This document shows positions 56,051 to 64,000 of a DNA stretch of 64,000 bases, piece by piece. The stretch lies in contig JAGXRP010000082.1 of the NCBI GenBank assembly GCA_018335795.1, positions 106,497 to 170,496 of the forward strand. The letters run 5' to 3'. The stretch is from Desulfobulbaceae bacterium. GTDB taxonomy: Bacteria; Bacteroidota; Ignavibacteria; Kapaibacteriales; UBA2268. Both the position numbers and the translations under genes were made by a program. A model generated the notes under the pieces. That model was not told the DNA's origin. It made no database searches and worked only from the letters and a program-made list of their open reading frames with translations. Each line of letters opens with the position of its first letter. The first letter of the stretch is position 1.

Positions 56051-56731
56051 ATGGAATTTGAAAATCAAAAAAACGAATCTTTACATAGAAGAAAAATTTA
56101 TCCTTTTTTCATAGCAGCAGCTCTGTTAATTCTGCTGGACCAAGTCACAAAACTTTATTTCAAGGGTTTTAATCTATTCGGCATAGTTCACGAAGGAGCC
56201 GAGTACGGTATGCCTAATCCTGTTATCGGTGATGTTTTGCTATGGACTTATATCGAAAATCCTGGCATGGCATTCGGAATCGAATTCGGTGCAGGTAAAA
56301 TATTCTTGAGCCTTTTTTCTGTCATTGCGAGTATAGCCTTAGCATGGTTGATTTTCAAAATTGCCCAAAGGTCAATCGGAGTTTTAATAGGCTTTACGTT
56401 GATTTTTGCCGGAGCAGTCGGAAATTTGATTGACAGAGTGTTTTACGGCGTTTTTTACGGTTATGCTCCCTTGTTTTACGGCAAAGTAGTTGATTTTGTG
56501 CAAGTAGATATTCCCGATATTGAATTTTTGGGATGGACTCACTTCCCTATTTTTAATATTGCCGATTCGTGCGTAACGGTAGGAGTTGTGATGTTGATAC
56601 TATTCCACAAACATTTACCCGAAATTCATGACTTATTCCCCAAAAAAGTGACCGAAACAGATGGTAATGATAATTTGCAATTAATCAATGATACTGAATC
56701 AAAATTAAGCCCAACAGCTAAAGAAGACTAA
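56051..56731 (+). CDS. lspA: Lipoprotein signal peptidase (signal peptidase II)
   Basis: A 226-aa inner-membrane aspartyl protease that cleaves lipoprotein signal peptides at the lipobox. Four TM helices; AALLILLDQVTKLYFK, IENPGMAFGI, GAVGNLIDRVFYG (Asp128) and FNIADSCVTVG (Asp172) are the conserved blocks and catalytic pair. It is longer than the usual 160-200 aa because of a short charged N-terminus and a C-terminal cytoplasmic tail of about 35 residues. First gene of a tight run with the pseudouridine synthase (5-base gap) and the nitroreductase (7-base gap). It would process the several SC-type lipoproteins in this window. Confidence 0.97.
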   Translation: MEFENQKNESLHRRKIYPFFIAAALLILLDQVTKLYFKGFNLFGIVHEGAEYGMPNPVIGDVLLWTYIENPGMAFGIEFGAGKIFLSLFSVIASIALAWLIFKIAQRSIGVLIGFTLIFAGAVGNLIDRVFYGVFYGYAPLFYGKVVDFVQVDIPDIEFLGWTHFPIFNIADSCVTVGVVMLILFHKHLPEIHDLFPKKVTETDGNDNLQLINDTESKLSPTAKED

Positions 56732-56736
56732 ACAAT

Positions 56737-57828
56737 ATGGACACCGATAGTGACATAAGAATACAATATCCTGAGCATATTGAAACGATAATTACAATCT
56801 CTGTACCGAAATCTCATAAACCTGAGAGGCTTGATGTATATCTGACACGTAGCGTAGCCAATGCTACTCGCACAAAAGTACAAAAAGCGATTGATGAAGG
56901 CTTAGTAACAGTCAATGAAGGACTTGCAAAAGCATCTCAAAAAGTCAAAGCAAATGACCAAATAATTTGCAAATTGATGAAAGCCCCACCAATTGAATTA
57001 ATCCCCGAGGAGCTGCCGCTTGAGATATTTTATGAAGATGAGCATCTTTTAGTAGTCAATAAAGCAGCCGGAATGTGCACTCATCCGGGATATGGCAACC
57101 GATATGGCACACTCGTAAATGGGCTCATGTATCATTTCGGTTTGCGAGAAAGTATCAAATTGGAAGATTATGACGAAGAGGACGATGACACAGCCGAAGA
57201 ATTAGACACCGGACAAATATTTGCATCTGATTCTTTACGTCCCGGAATAGTCCACCGTTTGGACAAGGACACATCGGGATTGCTTGTCATAGCAAAAAAC
57301 GACTTAGCTTTGGCAAATTTGAGCAAACAATTTGCTGACCGAAGCACTGAGAGATTCTATTATGCAATTGTTTGGGGAATTGTTAAAGAGGACCACGGTG
57401 TAATTGAAAATATGCTCGGGCGCTCAACCCGTGACAGGAAGATTTTTGCAGTTGTGAAATCTGACGGCAGATACGCCAAAACAGAATACGAAGTAATCGA
57501 ACGATTTCATTTTGCAACTCTGGTGAAATTGAAACTGCATACCGGCAGAACTCACCAAATCCGTGTACATATGAATCATATCAAACATCCTATATTCGGC
57601 GATACAAGCTATGGTGGCGATAAACAAGTTTATACATATCTACCGGAAATAAATGCTATTTCCAAGAAATGCTTGAAAATGGTAAACAGACAACTGCTTC
57701 ATGCTAAAACACTCGGATTCACTCATCCAGTAACAAAAGAATTTCTAAAATTTGAATCCGAACTGCCCGTTGATATTAAAAGCATAATTAAAGAATTAAG
57801 CGAATTAGGTATTTCACAAAACAGTTAG
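56737..57828 (+). CDS. rluD: Ribosomal large-subunit pseudouridine synthase, RluD-like
   Basis: A 363-aa RNA-modifying enzyme. An N-terminal S4 RNA-binding domain (about 28-85: KPERLDVYLTRSVANATRTK) is followed by an RluA-family catalytic domain. The active-site block RPGIVHRLDKDTSGLLVIAK contains Asp176, and the LKLHTGRTHQIRVHM motif follows. Between the two, residues 141-165 are an unusual acidic insert (KLEDYDEEDDDTAEEL). RluD makes pseudouridines in 23S rRNA helix 69; the exact target here is inferred. Translationally linked to lspA and the nitroreductase. Confidence 0.93.
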   Translation: MDTDSDIRIQYPEHIETIITISVPKSHKPERLDVYLTRSVANATRTKVQKAIDEGLVTVNEGLAKASQKVKANDQIICKLMKAPPIELIPEELPLEIFYEDEHLLVVNKAAGMCTHPGYGNRYGTLVNGLMYHFGLRESIKLEDYDEEDDDTAEELDTGQIFASDSLRPGIVHRLDKDTSGLLVIAKNDLALANLSKQFADRSTERFYYAIVWGIVKEDHGVIENMLGRSTRDRKIFAVVKSDGRYAKTEYEVIERFHFATLVKLKLHTGRTHQIRVHMNHIKHPIFGDTSYGGDKQVYTYLPEINAISKKCLKMVNRQLLHAKTLGFTHPVTKEFLKFESELPVDIKSIIKELSELGISQNS

Positions 57829-57835
57829 AGGCATT

Positions 57836-58450
57836 ATGATAATCAAAAGAGCAGTAACAAGCGAACCAATTAATGAAGTAATCCAAAATAGGTGGAGCCC
57901 GCGCGCATTTGACCGTAACCGCCAAGTTCCACGCGAGATGTTATTTTCGATTTGCGAAGCAGCACGCTGGGCGCCAAGTTGCTTTAACGACCAACCCTAT
58001 CGCTATATCGTATGGGATTATCATCATAATAAGTCGGCGTTCGACAGAGCATTCAATTGTCTTGGTGAATGGAATCAAAAATGGGTGCAAACAGTTCCTG
58101 TATTGTTTGTTGCACTTGCAGATTCAATTTTCAGGAAAACCGGAAAAGCTAATCGTTGGGGTCAATATGATACAGGTGCAGCGAGTGTGAGTATTTGCCT
58201 CCAAGCAACGTCATTAGGTCTAATGGCACATCAGATGGGAGGATTTGACGGCGATAAATTGAAAAAAGAATTTGGAATTGACGATAGGTTCACTCCAATG
58301 GCAATGATTGCAGTTGGTTATCAAGCAGAAATTGAAGTGCTTGATGAAAGCTACCACAAAGACGAACTGAAAGCTCGTGAAAGAATTCCGCTTGGTAGAA
58401 ATTTTTTTGATAGCGAATGGGAAGTTCCCATTCTGAAGGATTTTGCGTGA
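57836..58450 (+). CDS. Nitroreductase-family FMN oxidoreductase
   Basis: A 204-aa cytoplasmic flavoprotein. NRWSPRAFDRN and EAARWAPSCFNDQPYRYIV are FMN-binding motifs; TGAASVSICLQATSLGLMAH and AVGYQAEIEVLDE complete the nitroreductase fold. It probably reduces quinones or nitro compounds with NAD(P)H. AGAGG precedes the ATG; it is the third gene of the lspA unit. Confidence 0.92.
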   Translation: MIIKRAVTSEPINEVIQNRWSPRAFDRNRQVPREMLFSICEAARWAPSCFNDQPYRYIVWDYHHNKSAFDRAFNCLGEWNQKWVQTVPVLFVALADSIFRKTGKANRWGQYDTGAASVSICLQATSLGLMAHQMGGFDGDKLKKEFGIDDRFTPMAMIAVGYQAEIEVLDESYHKDELKARERIPLGRNFFDSEWEVPILKDFA

Positions 58451-58581
58451 TTTGTGTAAATTTGATATTTAGATGACCAACGAAGAGTTCTAAACTAAAC
58501 ATCAGTCTTTACCGTGTTGATATTTTATGTTCCTATTGAAAATTACAATGGAATCATTTTTTTAATAAATATGATGAATTA

Positions 58582-59637
58582 ATGGCTCTTTTATTTGTTT
58601 ACTTATTTACAGCTTTAATAATTTCATTCCTCTGTTCAATCATGGAGGCTGTACTCTTGTCCACACCGCTTTCATATTTGAAAGCGCAAGCAGAAAGAGG
58701 AGTAAAATCTGCATATAAATTCATCAAGCTAAAAGAAGATATTGACAGACCACTTTCAGCAATACTAACACTCAATACAGTAGCCCATACAGTTGGAGCT
58801 GCCGGAGTAGGAGCGCAAGCCACTTTGTTATTTGGAGAAGTCTATTTCGGTATAGTATCCGCTGTTTTGACATTGTTGATTTTGGTTCTAACAGAAATCA
58901 TCCCCAAAACTCTTGGAGCAAATTATAGCCGTGAACTAATGAGCATAGCCGTAACTACTATCAATGCGATGTTATTCATTACATATCCTTTGGTTGTCAT
59001 GTCAGCAGTTTTGACAAGATTGCTTTCTCGCAGAAGGAGCGAATTGACTACAAGTCGCGAAGAAATCTCCGTATTAGCAAATATAGGTACTGAAGAAGGG
59101 ATATTCGGAGACAGAGAAAACATAATTATCCAAAATCTAATCAAATTGAAAAGTATCAGGATTTCTGATATTATGACCCCAAGAATAGTAGTAGTAATAG
59201 CAAATGAGGAAATGACGTTACAGGAATTTTTAAAGAACAAAGATTTCCTTCATTTCTCAAGAATCCCCATTTATGAAAACAATCGCGACAATATCACAGG
59301 TTATATTTTCCGAGAATTAGTATTTGAAAAGTTAGCAGAAGACCAATTCGACCTGAAATTAAAAGACATTAGGAGAGAAATTGTAACATTTGCGGATTCG
59401 ACGACTCTATTTACTGCTTGGGAAGAGATGCTCAACAAGAAAGAGCACATTGCATTAGTTTCTGATGAATACGGCGGAATGGACGGAATTGTAACATTGG
59501 AAGACATAATAGAAACCCTGCTGGGGTTTGAGATTGTTGATGAAAAAGACAAAGTTGATGATATGCAAAAATTCGCCATGGACAGATGGAAAACCAAGCA
59601 AATGAAATACCGCCTGTTAAATGAAGATATTGATTGA
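58582..59637 (+). CDS. CNNM/CorC-type membrane protein (DUF21 plus CBS pair), short form
   Basis: A 351-aa inner-membrane protein. A DUF21/CNNM transmembrane domain (about 1-150; MEAVLLSTPLSYLKAQAERG, LTEIIPKTLGANYSREL) is followed by a CBS pair (about 190-325) with ISDIMTPRIVVVIA and SDEYGGMDGIVTLEDIIETL. Members are linked to Mg2+/Co2+ transport or resistance. It ends soon after the second CBS domain and lacks the C-terminal CorC/HlyC transporter-associated domain that its relative at 60643-61977 still has. Confidence 0.9.
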   Translation: MALLFVYLFTALIISFLCSIMEAVLLSTPLSYLKAQAERGVKSAYKFIKLKEDIDRPLSAILTLNTVAHTVGAAGVGAQATLLFGEVYFGIVSAVLTLLILVLTEIIPKTLGANYSRELMSIAVTTINAMLFITYPLVVMSAVLTRLLSRRRSELTTSREEISVLANIGTEEGIFGDRENIIIQNLIKLKSIRISDIMTPRIVVVIANEEMTLQEFLKNKDFLHFSRIPIYENNRDNITGYIFRELVFEKLAEDQFDLKLKDIRREIVTFADSTTLFTAWEEMLNKKEHIALVSDEYGGMDGIVTLEDIIETLLGFEIVDEKDKVDDMQKFAMDRWKTKQMKYRLLNEDID

Positions 59638-59740
59638 AGCTAAGAATTAGGCTTATGGTTCACAACAAGGTGTCTCTTGTAATAAAGGTTTTCAGGCAAG
59701 TATAAACCTTAATTATTAAACTCTGATACTCTATGTAACA

Positions 59741-59767
59741 AAAAAAAGCCCACCCTTACGGTGAGCT
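59741..59767 (-). terminator. Terminator of tRNA-Asn
   Basis: On the minus strand, GAGCTCACC-GTAA-GGTGGGC with one G-U pair, followed by a run of Ts, just after the tRNA 3' end. Confidence 0.8.
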
Positions 59768-59775
59768 CTTTTATG

Positions 59776-59849
59776 CTCCTGAGCAGGGACTTGAACCCCG
59801 GACCCTCTGATTAACAGTCAGATGCTCTAACCAACTGAGCTACTCAGGA
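59776..59849 (-). tRNA. tRNA-Asn (anticodon GTT)
   Basis: A 74-base cloverleaf: acceptor TCCTGAG/CTCAGGA, D-arm with AGTTGGTTAG, anticodon stem TCTGA/TCAGA around CTGTTAA (anticodon GTT), T-arm GTTCAAGTC flanked by GGG/CCC, discriminator G. CCA is not encoded. It sits alone between two CorC-type gene neighbourhoods. No duplicated tRNA end that would mark an integrated element was seen. Confidence 0.96.
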
Positions 59850-59881
59850 ATAAATTAGACTACAAAAGTAAGGAATTTTTT

Positions 59882-59889
59882 TATATTTG
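59882..59889 (+). promoter_or_regulatory. Possible -7 box of recO (TATATTTG)
   Basis: An exact TAnnTTTG match 29 bases before the recO ATG, in the gap next to the divergent tRNA. No TTTG is visible at -33. Confidence 0.4.
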
Positions 59890-59918
59890 CAAAAAGAAAA
59901 TTCAAAAAATAAAAAAAA

Positions 59919-60650
59919 ATGATTGTAAAAACTGAAGCTGTCGTTTTAAAAACTGCCAAACAAGGCGATACGAGTAAAATTGCATCGCTCTATACTGATT
60001 CACACGGGCTGATTAGCGTAATTGCTAAAGGTGCTCGGAATACCAAAAGCAAGTTTGGTTCTGCTCTCGAACCACTTTCGATTGATGAAATCACCTTTTA
60101 CCACAAGCCAAGCACTGAATTGTATTTGCTCTCAAATGCAGATAGCACCGGGAAAATACGAAAACTTCAATCAAATAGTGAGTATTTGATACACGGATTG
60201 ATGATTGCCGAAACGATTATGAATACTCAAGCAAAACACAGCCCAAATGCCGAATTGAGCTTTATTTTGAAAGAATCTCTAAATGAGTTGAATCGTGCAT
60301 CATGCGACCCATTTGTAATTTTTGCGGCTTTTTTGTTAAAGTTCACAAACGAAATGGGATTTGCTCCGGAAATTGAAATGCTTTTTGACATTTCTCCCTT
60401 AGAACATATCACAGTTAGTCTGCAAAACGGTTGTTCGTGCATTCACCGAAGTGACAAGACTATTCAGCTAACTGCAGGTTCGTACAGTATCATCAACCAG
60501 ATTAATGAACTATCTTATGAAAGTTTGGAAGGATTAAATTTAAATTTTAACCAACGATTAGAAGTATTTTCCTTTCTTGTTCGTTATATAAGCTATCATT
60601 TTGACAAAAGGTTTGTTCTTAAAAGTGCAGGTTTATTAAATTATGGATAA
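59919..60650 (+). CDS. recO: DNA repair protein RecO
   Basis: A 243-aa recombination mediator that helps load RecA with RecF/RecR. The N-terminal OB fold is typical: VKTEAVVLKTAKQGDTSKIA, LYTDSHGLISVIAKGARN. The helical C-terminal part and the zinc-finger region follow, here reduced: ...LQNGCSCIHRS keeps two Cys, while other zinc ligands are not evident. The ATG of the next gene lies within its last codons (8-base overlap). Confidence 0.9.
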   Translation: MIVKTEAVVLKTAKQGDTSKIASLYTDSHGLISVIAKGARNTKSKFGSALEPLSIDEITFYHKPSTELYLLSNADSTGKIRKLQSNSEYLIHGLMIAETIMNTQAKHSPNAELSFILKESLNELNRASCDPFVIFAAFLLKFTNEMGFAPEIEMLFDISPLEHITVSLQNGCSCIHRSDKTIQLTAGSYSIINQINELSYESLEGLNLNFNQRLEVFSFLVRYISYHFDKRFVLKSAGLLNYG

Positions 60651-61977
60651 TGCTGGCGGAGACCCTTATACGGGATACGAAAATTATTTCAACAGCGAGA
60701 ATTGGCTAATTCTGCTGCTTGTGCTTATTCTTAGCCTTGTTATTTTTGCCTCAATCAAAGCAGGTGGTCACGCTCTCAAGAGATTTCGCAGTTATTATGA
60801 TGAATCCGAACTCGGGAATAATTCAGCACTAACACGAATGGCACTGAATATATCGGACAATTTTAAAACATATTCATATGCCGAGCATGTCGCTTCGACC
60901 GTCATATTTGCAGTTTCAGCCATAGTATTTTATGAATTTGTGTCGCATTTTGCCTTTATTCAGAATGCAGATGATGGACTAAAAATCGCTTTGTTGGCGT
61001 TGTCAATAATTGTTTTTGGAATACTTTCGTACATTTTCGGGGTGGTCATCCCAAGAAATTACGCATCCAAAAACTTGATTTCATCAGCTAGATTTTTTGC
61101 ATTATTGTTCCAAATCATATTCATAGCATCTTTTCCAATGGTGCATCTAATCAGATTCATTGATAACAAAACAAAAAATAATTTCCAAAAAGATGATTCA
61201 ACCAACGCTACTACTGAAGGTACAGAGGAAATTCGATACTTGATTGAAGAAAGTTCTAAAAGTGGAATTTTGGACGAGGACGACCAAGAATTAATGGAAA
61301 ATGTGATTGATTTTACCGAAACTACCGTAAAGCAAATTATGGTTCCAAGGAATAAAATTGTAGCAGCTGAAATCAATTCCGAACCACATGTTATCATCGG
61401 CAAAATAATTGAGGAAGGTTATTCTCGGATGCCGGTTTATGAACAAACTATTGATAATATAGTCGGGATTGTTAACACGCGAGATATTTTGATTGCTCAA
61501 ATGAATGGAAAGCTCGATAATTTGAGAACTTTCTTACGCGAAACTGTTTACACGAAGGAAAATGAGAATATTGATGCATTGCTCAAGATTTTGCAGCAAA
61601 AACGCTTGCAATTAGCCGTTGTTCTTAACGATTTCGGGGGAACTGCAGGAATAGTAACAATGGAGGATATTCTTGAAGAACTAGTTGGTGAAATTCAGGA
61701 CGAATATGATGATGAGCAAGCACTGGTTGAATTTGTTTCGGATAATTCTTTCATAGTTAAAGCGTCTGCAAGTATAGTTGATTTGAACGAGATATTGCCA
61801 AAAACATTGCCAGAAAGTGATGATTATGAGACTTTGGGTGGATTAATTACAACAGAGACAGAAACAATTCCCGAATCGGGAGAGCAACATATTTTGTTTG
61901 GTTACAACATGGTGATACTAAAACGAGCAAACAGGTATATAGAAACTGTAAGATTGGAATTGTTAGCAAATGAATAA
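60643..61977 (+). CDS. CorC/HlyC-family membrane protein (DUF21, CBS pair, transporter-associated domain)
   Basis: A 444-aa inner-membrane protein. An N-terminal TM domain with about four helices (WLILLLVLILSLVIFASI; later LSIIVFGILSYIFGVVIP) is followed by a CBS pair (about 215-345; VKQIMVPRNKIVAAEI, NDFGGTAGIVTMEDILEEL) and the C-terminal CorC_HlyC domain (about 365-444; LGGLITTETETIPESGEQHI). It is of the size of GldE-like proteins associated with gliding genes in Bacteroidota, but no gld genes are near. Probably a divalent-cation efflux or homeostasis protein; co-translated with recO. Confidence 0.9.
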   Translation: MDNAGGDPYTGYENYFNSENWLILLLVLILSLVIFASIKAGGHALKRFRSYYDESELGNNSALTRMALNISDNFKTYSYAEHVASTVIFAVSAIVFYEFVSHFAFIQNADDGLKIALLALSIIVFGILSYIFGVVIPRNYASKNLISSARFFALLFQIIFIASFPMVHLIRFIDNKTKNNFQKDDSTNATTEGTEEIRYLIEESSKSGILDEDDQELMENVIDFTETTVKQIMVPRNKIVAAEINSEPHVIIGKIIEEGYSRMPVYEQTIDNIVGIVNTRDILIAQMNGKLDNLRTFLRETVYTKENENIDALLKILQQKRLQLAVVLNDFGGTAGIVTMEDILEELVGEIQDEYDDEQALVEFVSDNSFIVKASASIVDLNEILPKTLPESDDYETLGGLITTETETIPESGEQHILFGYNMVILKRANRYIETVRLELLANE

Positions 61978-62174
61978 TTTATGAAAATTAAATTAGCAAA
62001 TTTAATTGCCAAATGAACAAATATTAATTTTTCATTCAAAATAAAATGTATAAATTATGTAGTTAACAGATGTCAATTATCTTAATTGTTGTTATGTTTG
62101 TTCTTTAATTTGCATAATCAGATAATCAATTGATTCAAATATCAAATTATTTTAAGTATCTTTAAAGGTTAATA

Positions 62175-63452
62175 ATGTCATTACTACATTCTAAACTCGC
62201 TCAAATACTGCCAATACAGGCAGATGAAATCAGAAATATGCTGAAAGAACATGGTGATTTTGTTGTTTCAGAAGTAACATTAAAACAGGTATATGGTGGC
62301 ATGAGAGGTGTCAAAGGACTGGTTTGTGATACGTCAGAAGTACCTCCGGACAAAGGTTTGATTATTCGAGGCATCGAATTAAAGGAAATTACAGAAAAGT
62401 TACCCGAAGAAATCTTATGGTTATTGCTTACCGGAGAACTCCCAAATCAGGCTGAATTAGCAGACTTACAAAAAGAACTTACCGCACGTAATGCTGTTCC
62501 TCAATACGTTTGGGACGTGATTGACAGTATGCCTGCTGACTCCCATCCAATGGCAATGTTCAATACTGCTATTTTGGTGATGCAGAAAGAATCTGTATTT
62601 GCCAAGAGATACGACGAGGGTATGCCCAAAAGTGAATACTGGGAAGCTACTCTCGATGATTTTCTCAATCTTACCGCAAAATTGCCGGCAATAGCAGGCT
62701 ACGTTTATCGCAAAAGATTCGGCAAAGGTCCACGTATCGAACCGGACAATTCGAAAGATTGGTCGGGCAATTATGTTCACATGTTAGGATTGGAAGATGA
62801 TAACGGTGAATTCACTAAATTAATGCAACTTTATTTAACACTTCATTGCGACCACGAAGGTGGCAATGCAAGTGCATATACATCATCAGTTGTAGCATCC
62901 ACTTTGTCGGATTTGTATTATTCACTTTCGGCAGGATTGAACGCATTGGCAGGTCCATTGCATGGATTAGCAAATCAAGAATGTTTGAAATGGGTGTTAG
63001 AAACTATGGAACAATTCGGTGGAGTTCCGAGCGACGAAGATTTGGAAAAATTTGCTTGGGAAACTCTTGATTCAGGTAGAGTAATTCCGGGTTACGGACA
63101 CGCAGTGCTTCGTATCACCGACCCAAGATACGATGCATTCCTTGCTTTCGGCAAAAAACATATGCCAAATGACCCTGTATTTGCCACAGTATCAAAAGTT
63201 TTTGATGTTGTGCCGAATGTATTGCGTCAAGTCAAGAAAATTAGCGACCCATGGCCCAACGTTGATGCAGGTTCGGGCGCTTTGTTGTATCATTACGGAT
63301 TGAAAGAATTCAGCTACTATACTGTATTGTTTAGTGTTTCGAGAGCTTTGGGAATCGGTGCACAAGCCGTTATTGCACGTGCATACGGTTTGCCTATTAC
63401 TCGCCCGAAATCACTTCCAACTGCAAAATATGCAAAGATGGTAAAAGGATAA
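62175..63452 (+). CDS. gltA: Citrate synthase
   Basis: A 425-aa enzyme condensing acetyl-CoA and oxaloacetate, the entry step of the TCA cycle. GLVCDTSEVPPDKGLIIRG near the N-terminus, GPLHGLANQECLKW with the first catalytic His, GYGHAVLRITDPRY with the second, and the WPNVDAGSGALLYHYG block with the catalytic Asp are clear. The motif set (PLHGLANQE) resembles the mitochondrial/long type I citrate synthases more than the E. coli type. Monocistronic; terminator at 63483. Confidence 0.95.
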   Translation: MSLLHSKLAQILPIQADEIRNMLKEHGDFVVSEVTLKQVYGGMRGVKGLVCDTSEVPPDKGLIIRGIELKEITEKLPEEILWLLLTGELPNQAELADLQKELTARNAVPQYVWDVIDSMPADSHPMAMFNTAILVMQKESVFAKRYDEGMPKSEYWEATLDDFLNLTAKLPAIAGYVYRKRFGKGPRIEPDNSKDWSGNYVHMLGLEDDNGEFTKLMQLYLTLHCDHEGGNASAYTSSVVASTLSDLYYSLSAGLNALAGPLHGLANQECLKWVLETMEQFGGVPSDEDLEKFAWETLDSGRVIPGYGHAVLRITDPRYDAFLAFGKKHMPNDPVFATVSKVFDVVPNVLRQVKKISDPWPNVDAGSGALLYHYGLKEFSYYTVLFSVSRALGIGAQAVIARAYGLPITRPKSLPTAKYAKMVKG

Positions 63453-63482
63453 TTTCCGAAAGATTTGCTTGAATATAAATAG

Positions 63483-63511
63483 AAGCTGCTCAAATGGGCA
63501 GCTTTTTTTTT
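63483..63511 (+). terminator. Rho-independent terminator of citrate synthase gene
   Basis: AAGCTGC / GCAGCTT stem with loop TCAAATGG and a T9 tail, 31 bases after the stop. The loop resembles that of the repeat at 63813-63840. Confidence 0.88.
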
Positions 63512-63537
63512 GTAGAAATGTAGGGACAAATTGTCTT

Positions 63538-63571
63538 GTCCCCCCTCTTTCAAGAGGGGGTTAGGGGGTAT
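63538..63571. repeat. Dispersed GC-rich palindromic element (intergenic copy)
   Basis: A CCCCCTCTT-TC-AAGAGGGGG hairpin followed by TTAGGGGGTATT. It shares AAGAGGGGGTTAGGGGGT with the in-gene element at 22579-22613. Confidence 0.8.
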
Positions 63572-63611
63572 TACGGAATTATTTTAGGACGTGCTAATTT
63601 TAATCATTTGC

Positions 63612-63716
63612 ACATCTTGAACAGGATTATCAAGATTTCAGGATGGACAGGATTATAAAACAAAACTAATACATTTAACCGCAAAGTTCGCAAAGAATAC
63701 GCAAAGAAAGCAAAGG
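63612..63716. repeat. Two repeat-like stretches (CAGGAT-type and CGCAAAG-type)
   Basis: 63616-63655 has three irregularly spaced AGGAT-type units (ACAGGATTATCAAGATTTCA, then GGATGGACAGGATTA). 63677-63716 has four CGCAAAG/AGCAAAG units (AACCGCAAAGTTCGCAAAGA, then ATACGCAAAGAAAGCAAAGG). Strings of both types are, from memory, scattered widely in intergenic DNA of related bacteria. Confidence 0.55.
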
Positions 63717-63812
63717 TTTGATTTGAACCAAAATGCTTGAAGAACCTCACCCCGAGAGGCTGACTCATAAGGGCAACTTTATTTTTTCAAGACAAACAAA
63801 ATCCCCCTTAAT

Positions 63813-63840
63813 GAGGCTGTCCAAATGGGCAGCCTCTTTT
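63813..63840 (+). repeat. Terminator-like hairpin repeat GGCTGTCCAAATGGGCAGCC
   Basis: GAGGCTG / CAGCCTC stem, loop TCCAAATGGG, T4 tail. The 20-base core equals the minus-strand core of the cyclophilin terminator at 6001-6032, although no gene precedes it here. Confidence 0.75.
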
Positions 63841-64000
63841 GATTTAAATTGGGGATAAAATTAGTCTAATTGATATAATAGGCATTGTAAATTTGATTAA
63901 TTCACTAAAAATGTGTATTATTTCATTTTTTGGTATGTTTTGATGTTAATTTGAGGCTATTTTGGAGAGGTAAGAGAGATATTTTGCTTTTTTAAGCTAC

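Larger units (their letters stand above)
63453..64000. other. Gene-free tail with several dispersed repeats
   Basis: No credible gene in 548 bases. It holds a terminator, a GC-rich palindromic element, two other repeat-like stretches and a second hairpin (listed separately). The last 150 bases are plain AT-rich DNA. Confidence 0.6.

Noticed and set aside
59741..59849. tRNA-Asn as an integration site
   Set aside because: No duplicated tRNA 3' end, integrase or foreign-looking genes nearby.

Overview
The window looks like a chromosome segment of a low-GC (by eye in the high 30s %), Gram-negative member of the Bacteroidota/FCB group. Several large secreted proteins end in type IX secretion (T9SS) C-terminal sorting domains. 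Lipoproteins carry SC-type lipoboxes, outer-membrane families typical of the group (DUF5777, OmpA, YceI) are present, and some promoters resemble the Bacteroidota -7 box (TAnnTTTG). AGGAG-type ribosome binding sites and the mix of families suggest a deep lineage such as Kapabacteria/Ignavibacteria rather than Bacteroidia. The exact lineage is an inference.

Layout. 1-5.9 kb: two secreted repeat proteins (an Asp-box propeller and a 7+7 blade RCC1 protein) with near-identical leaders. 6-8.4 kb: a cytoplasmic plus a periplasmic cyclophilin, and an AraC/GyrI-like regulator. 8.4-16.6 kb: a signalling block with three SpoIIE-type PP2C phosphatases. Two of these sit in a tightly overlapping four-gene operon with a 7-TM protein resembling membrane terpene cyclases and an MpaB/Lcp-type (DUF2236) oxygenase. 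16.8-19.7 kb: PEP carboxykinase translationally coupled to an aspartate-type aminotransferase. 20-27 kb: an accessory block of secreted proteins containing a duplicated two-gene module (Cys-rich protein + Asp-box/T9SS protein). One module copy has lost nearly all of its Cys-rich gene. The other Cys-rich gene has a C10 tract directly after its start codon that puts it out of frame. 27-30 kb: a phosphatase-like secreted protein with an altered P-loop, a DUF5602-like lipoprotein and a diheme cytochrome c.

30-42.7 kb: mostly housekeeping (DUF2520 protein, cysS, purH, ilvE, DPP III, SLC13 transporter, leuS). It is interrupted at 34.2-35.5 kb by two small accessory genes, a solo BatD-like domain and a 50-aa antitoxin-like ORF, bracketed by related hairpin repeats. 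42.7-51.4 kb: cell-envelope genes (DUF5777 barrel, YceI, c-type-heme-like lipoprotein; a double-OmpA protein with a 1524-aa Gly-rich T9SS substrate). 51.5-63.5 kb: housekeeping genes xerD, a Gfo/Idh/MocA oxidoreductase, ligA, lspA, an RluD-like synthase, a nitroreductase, two CorC/HlyC-type proteins, tRNA-Asn, recO and citrate synthase. The last 500 bases hold no gene but several families of dispersed repeats. One of these also occurs inside the sorting domain of the 20-kb secreted protein.

Most worth following up: (i) the oxygenase / terpene-cyclase-like / dual-phosphatase operon, (ii) the poly-C switch candidate at 24.3 kb, (iii) the eroded duplicate of the Cys-rich module, and (iv) the repeat-bracketed small genes at 34-35.5 kb. 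All functional statements rest on reading motifs by eye; no database searches were run.
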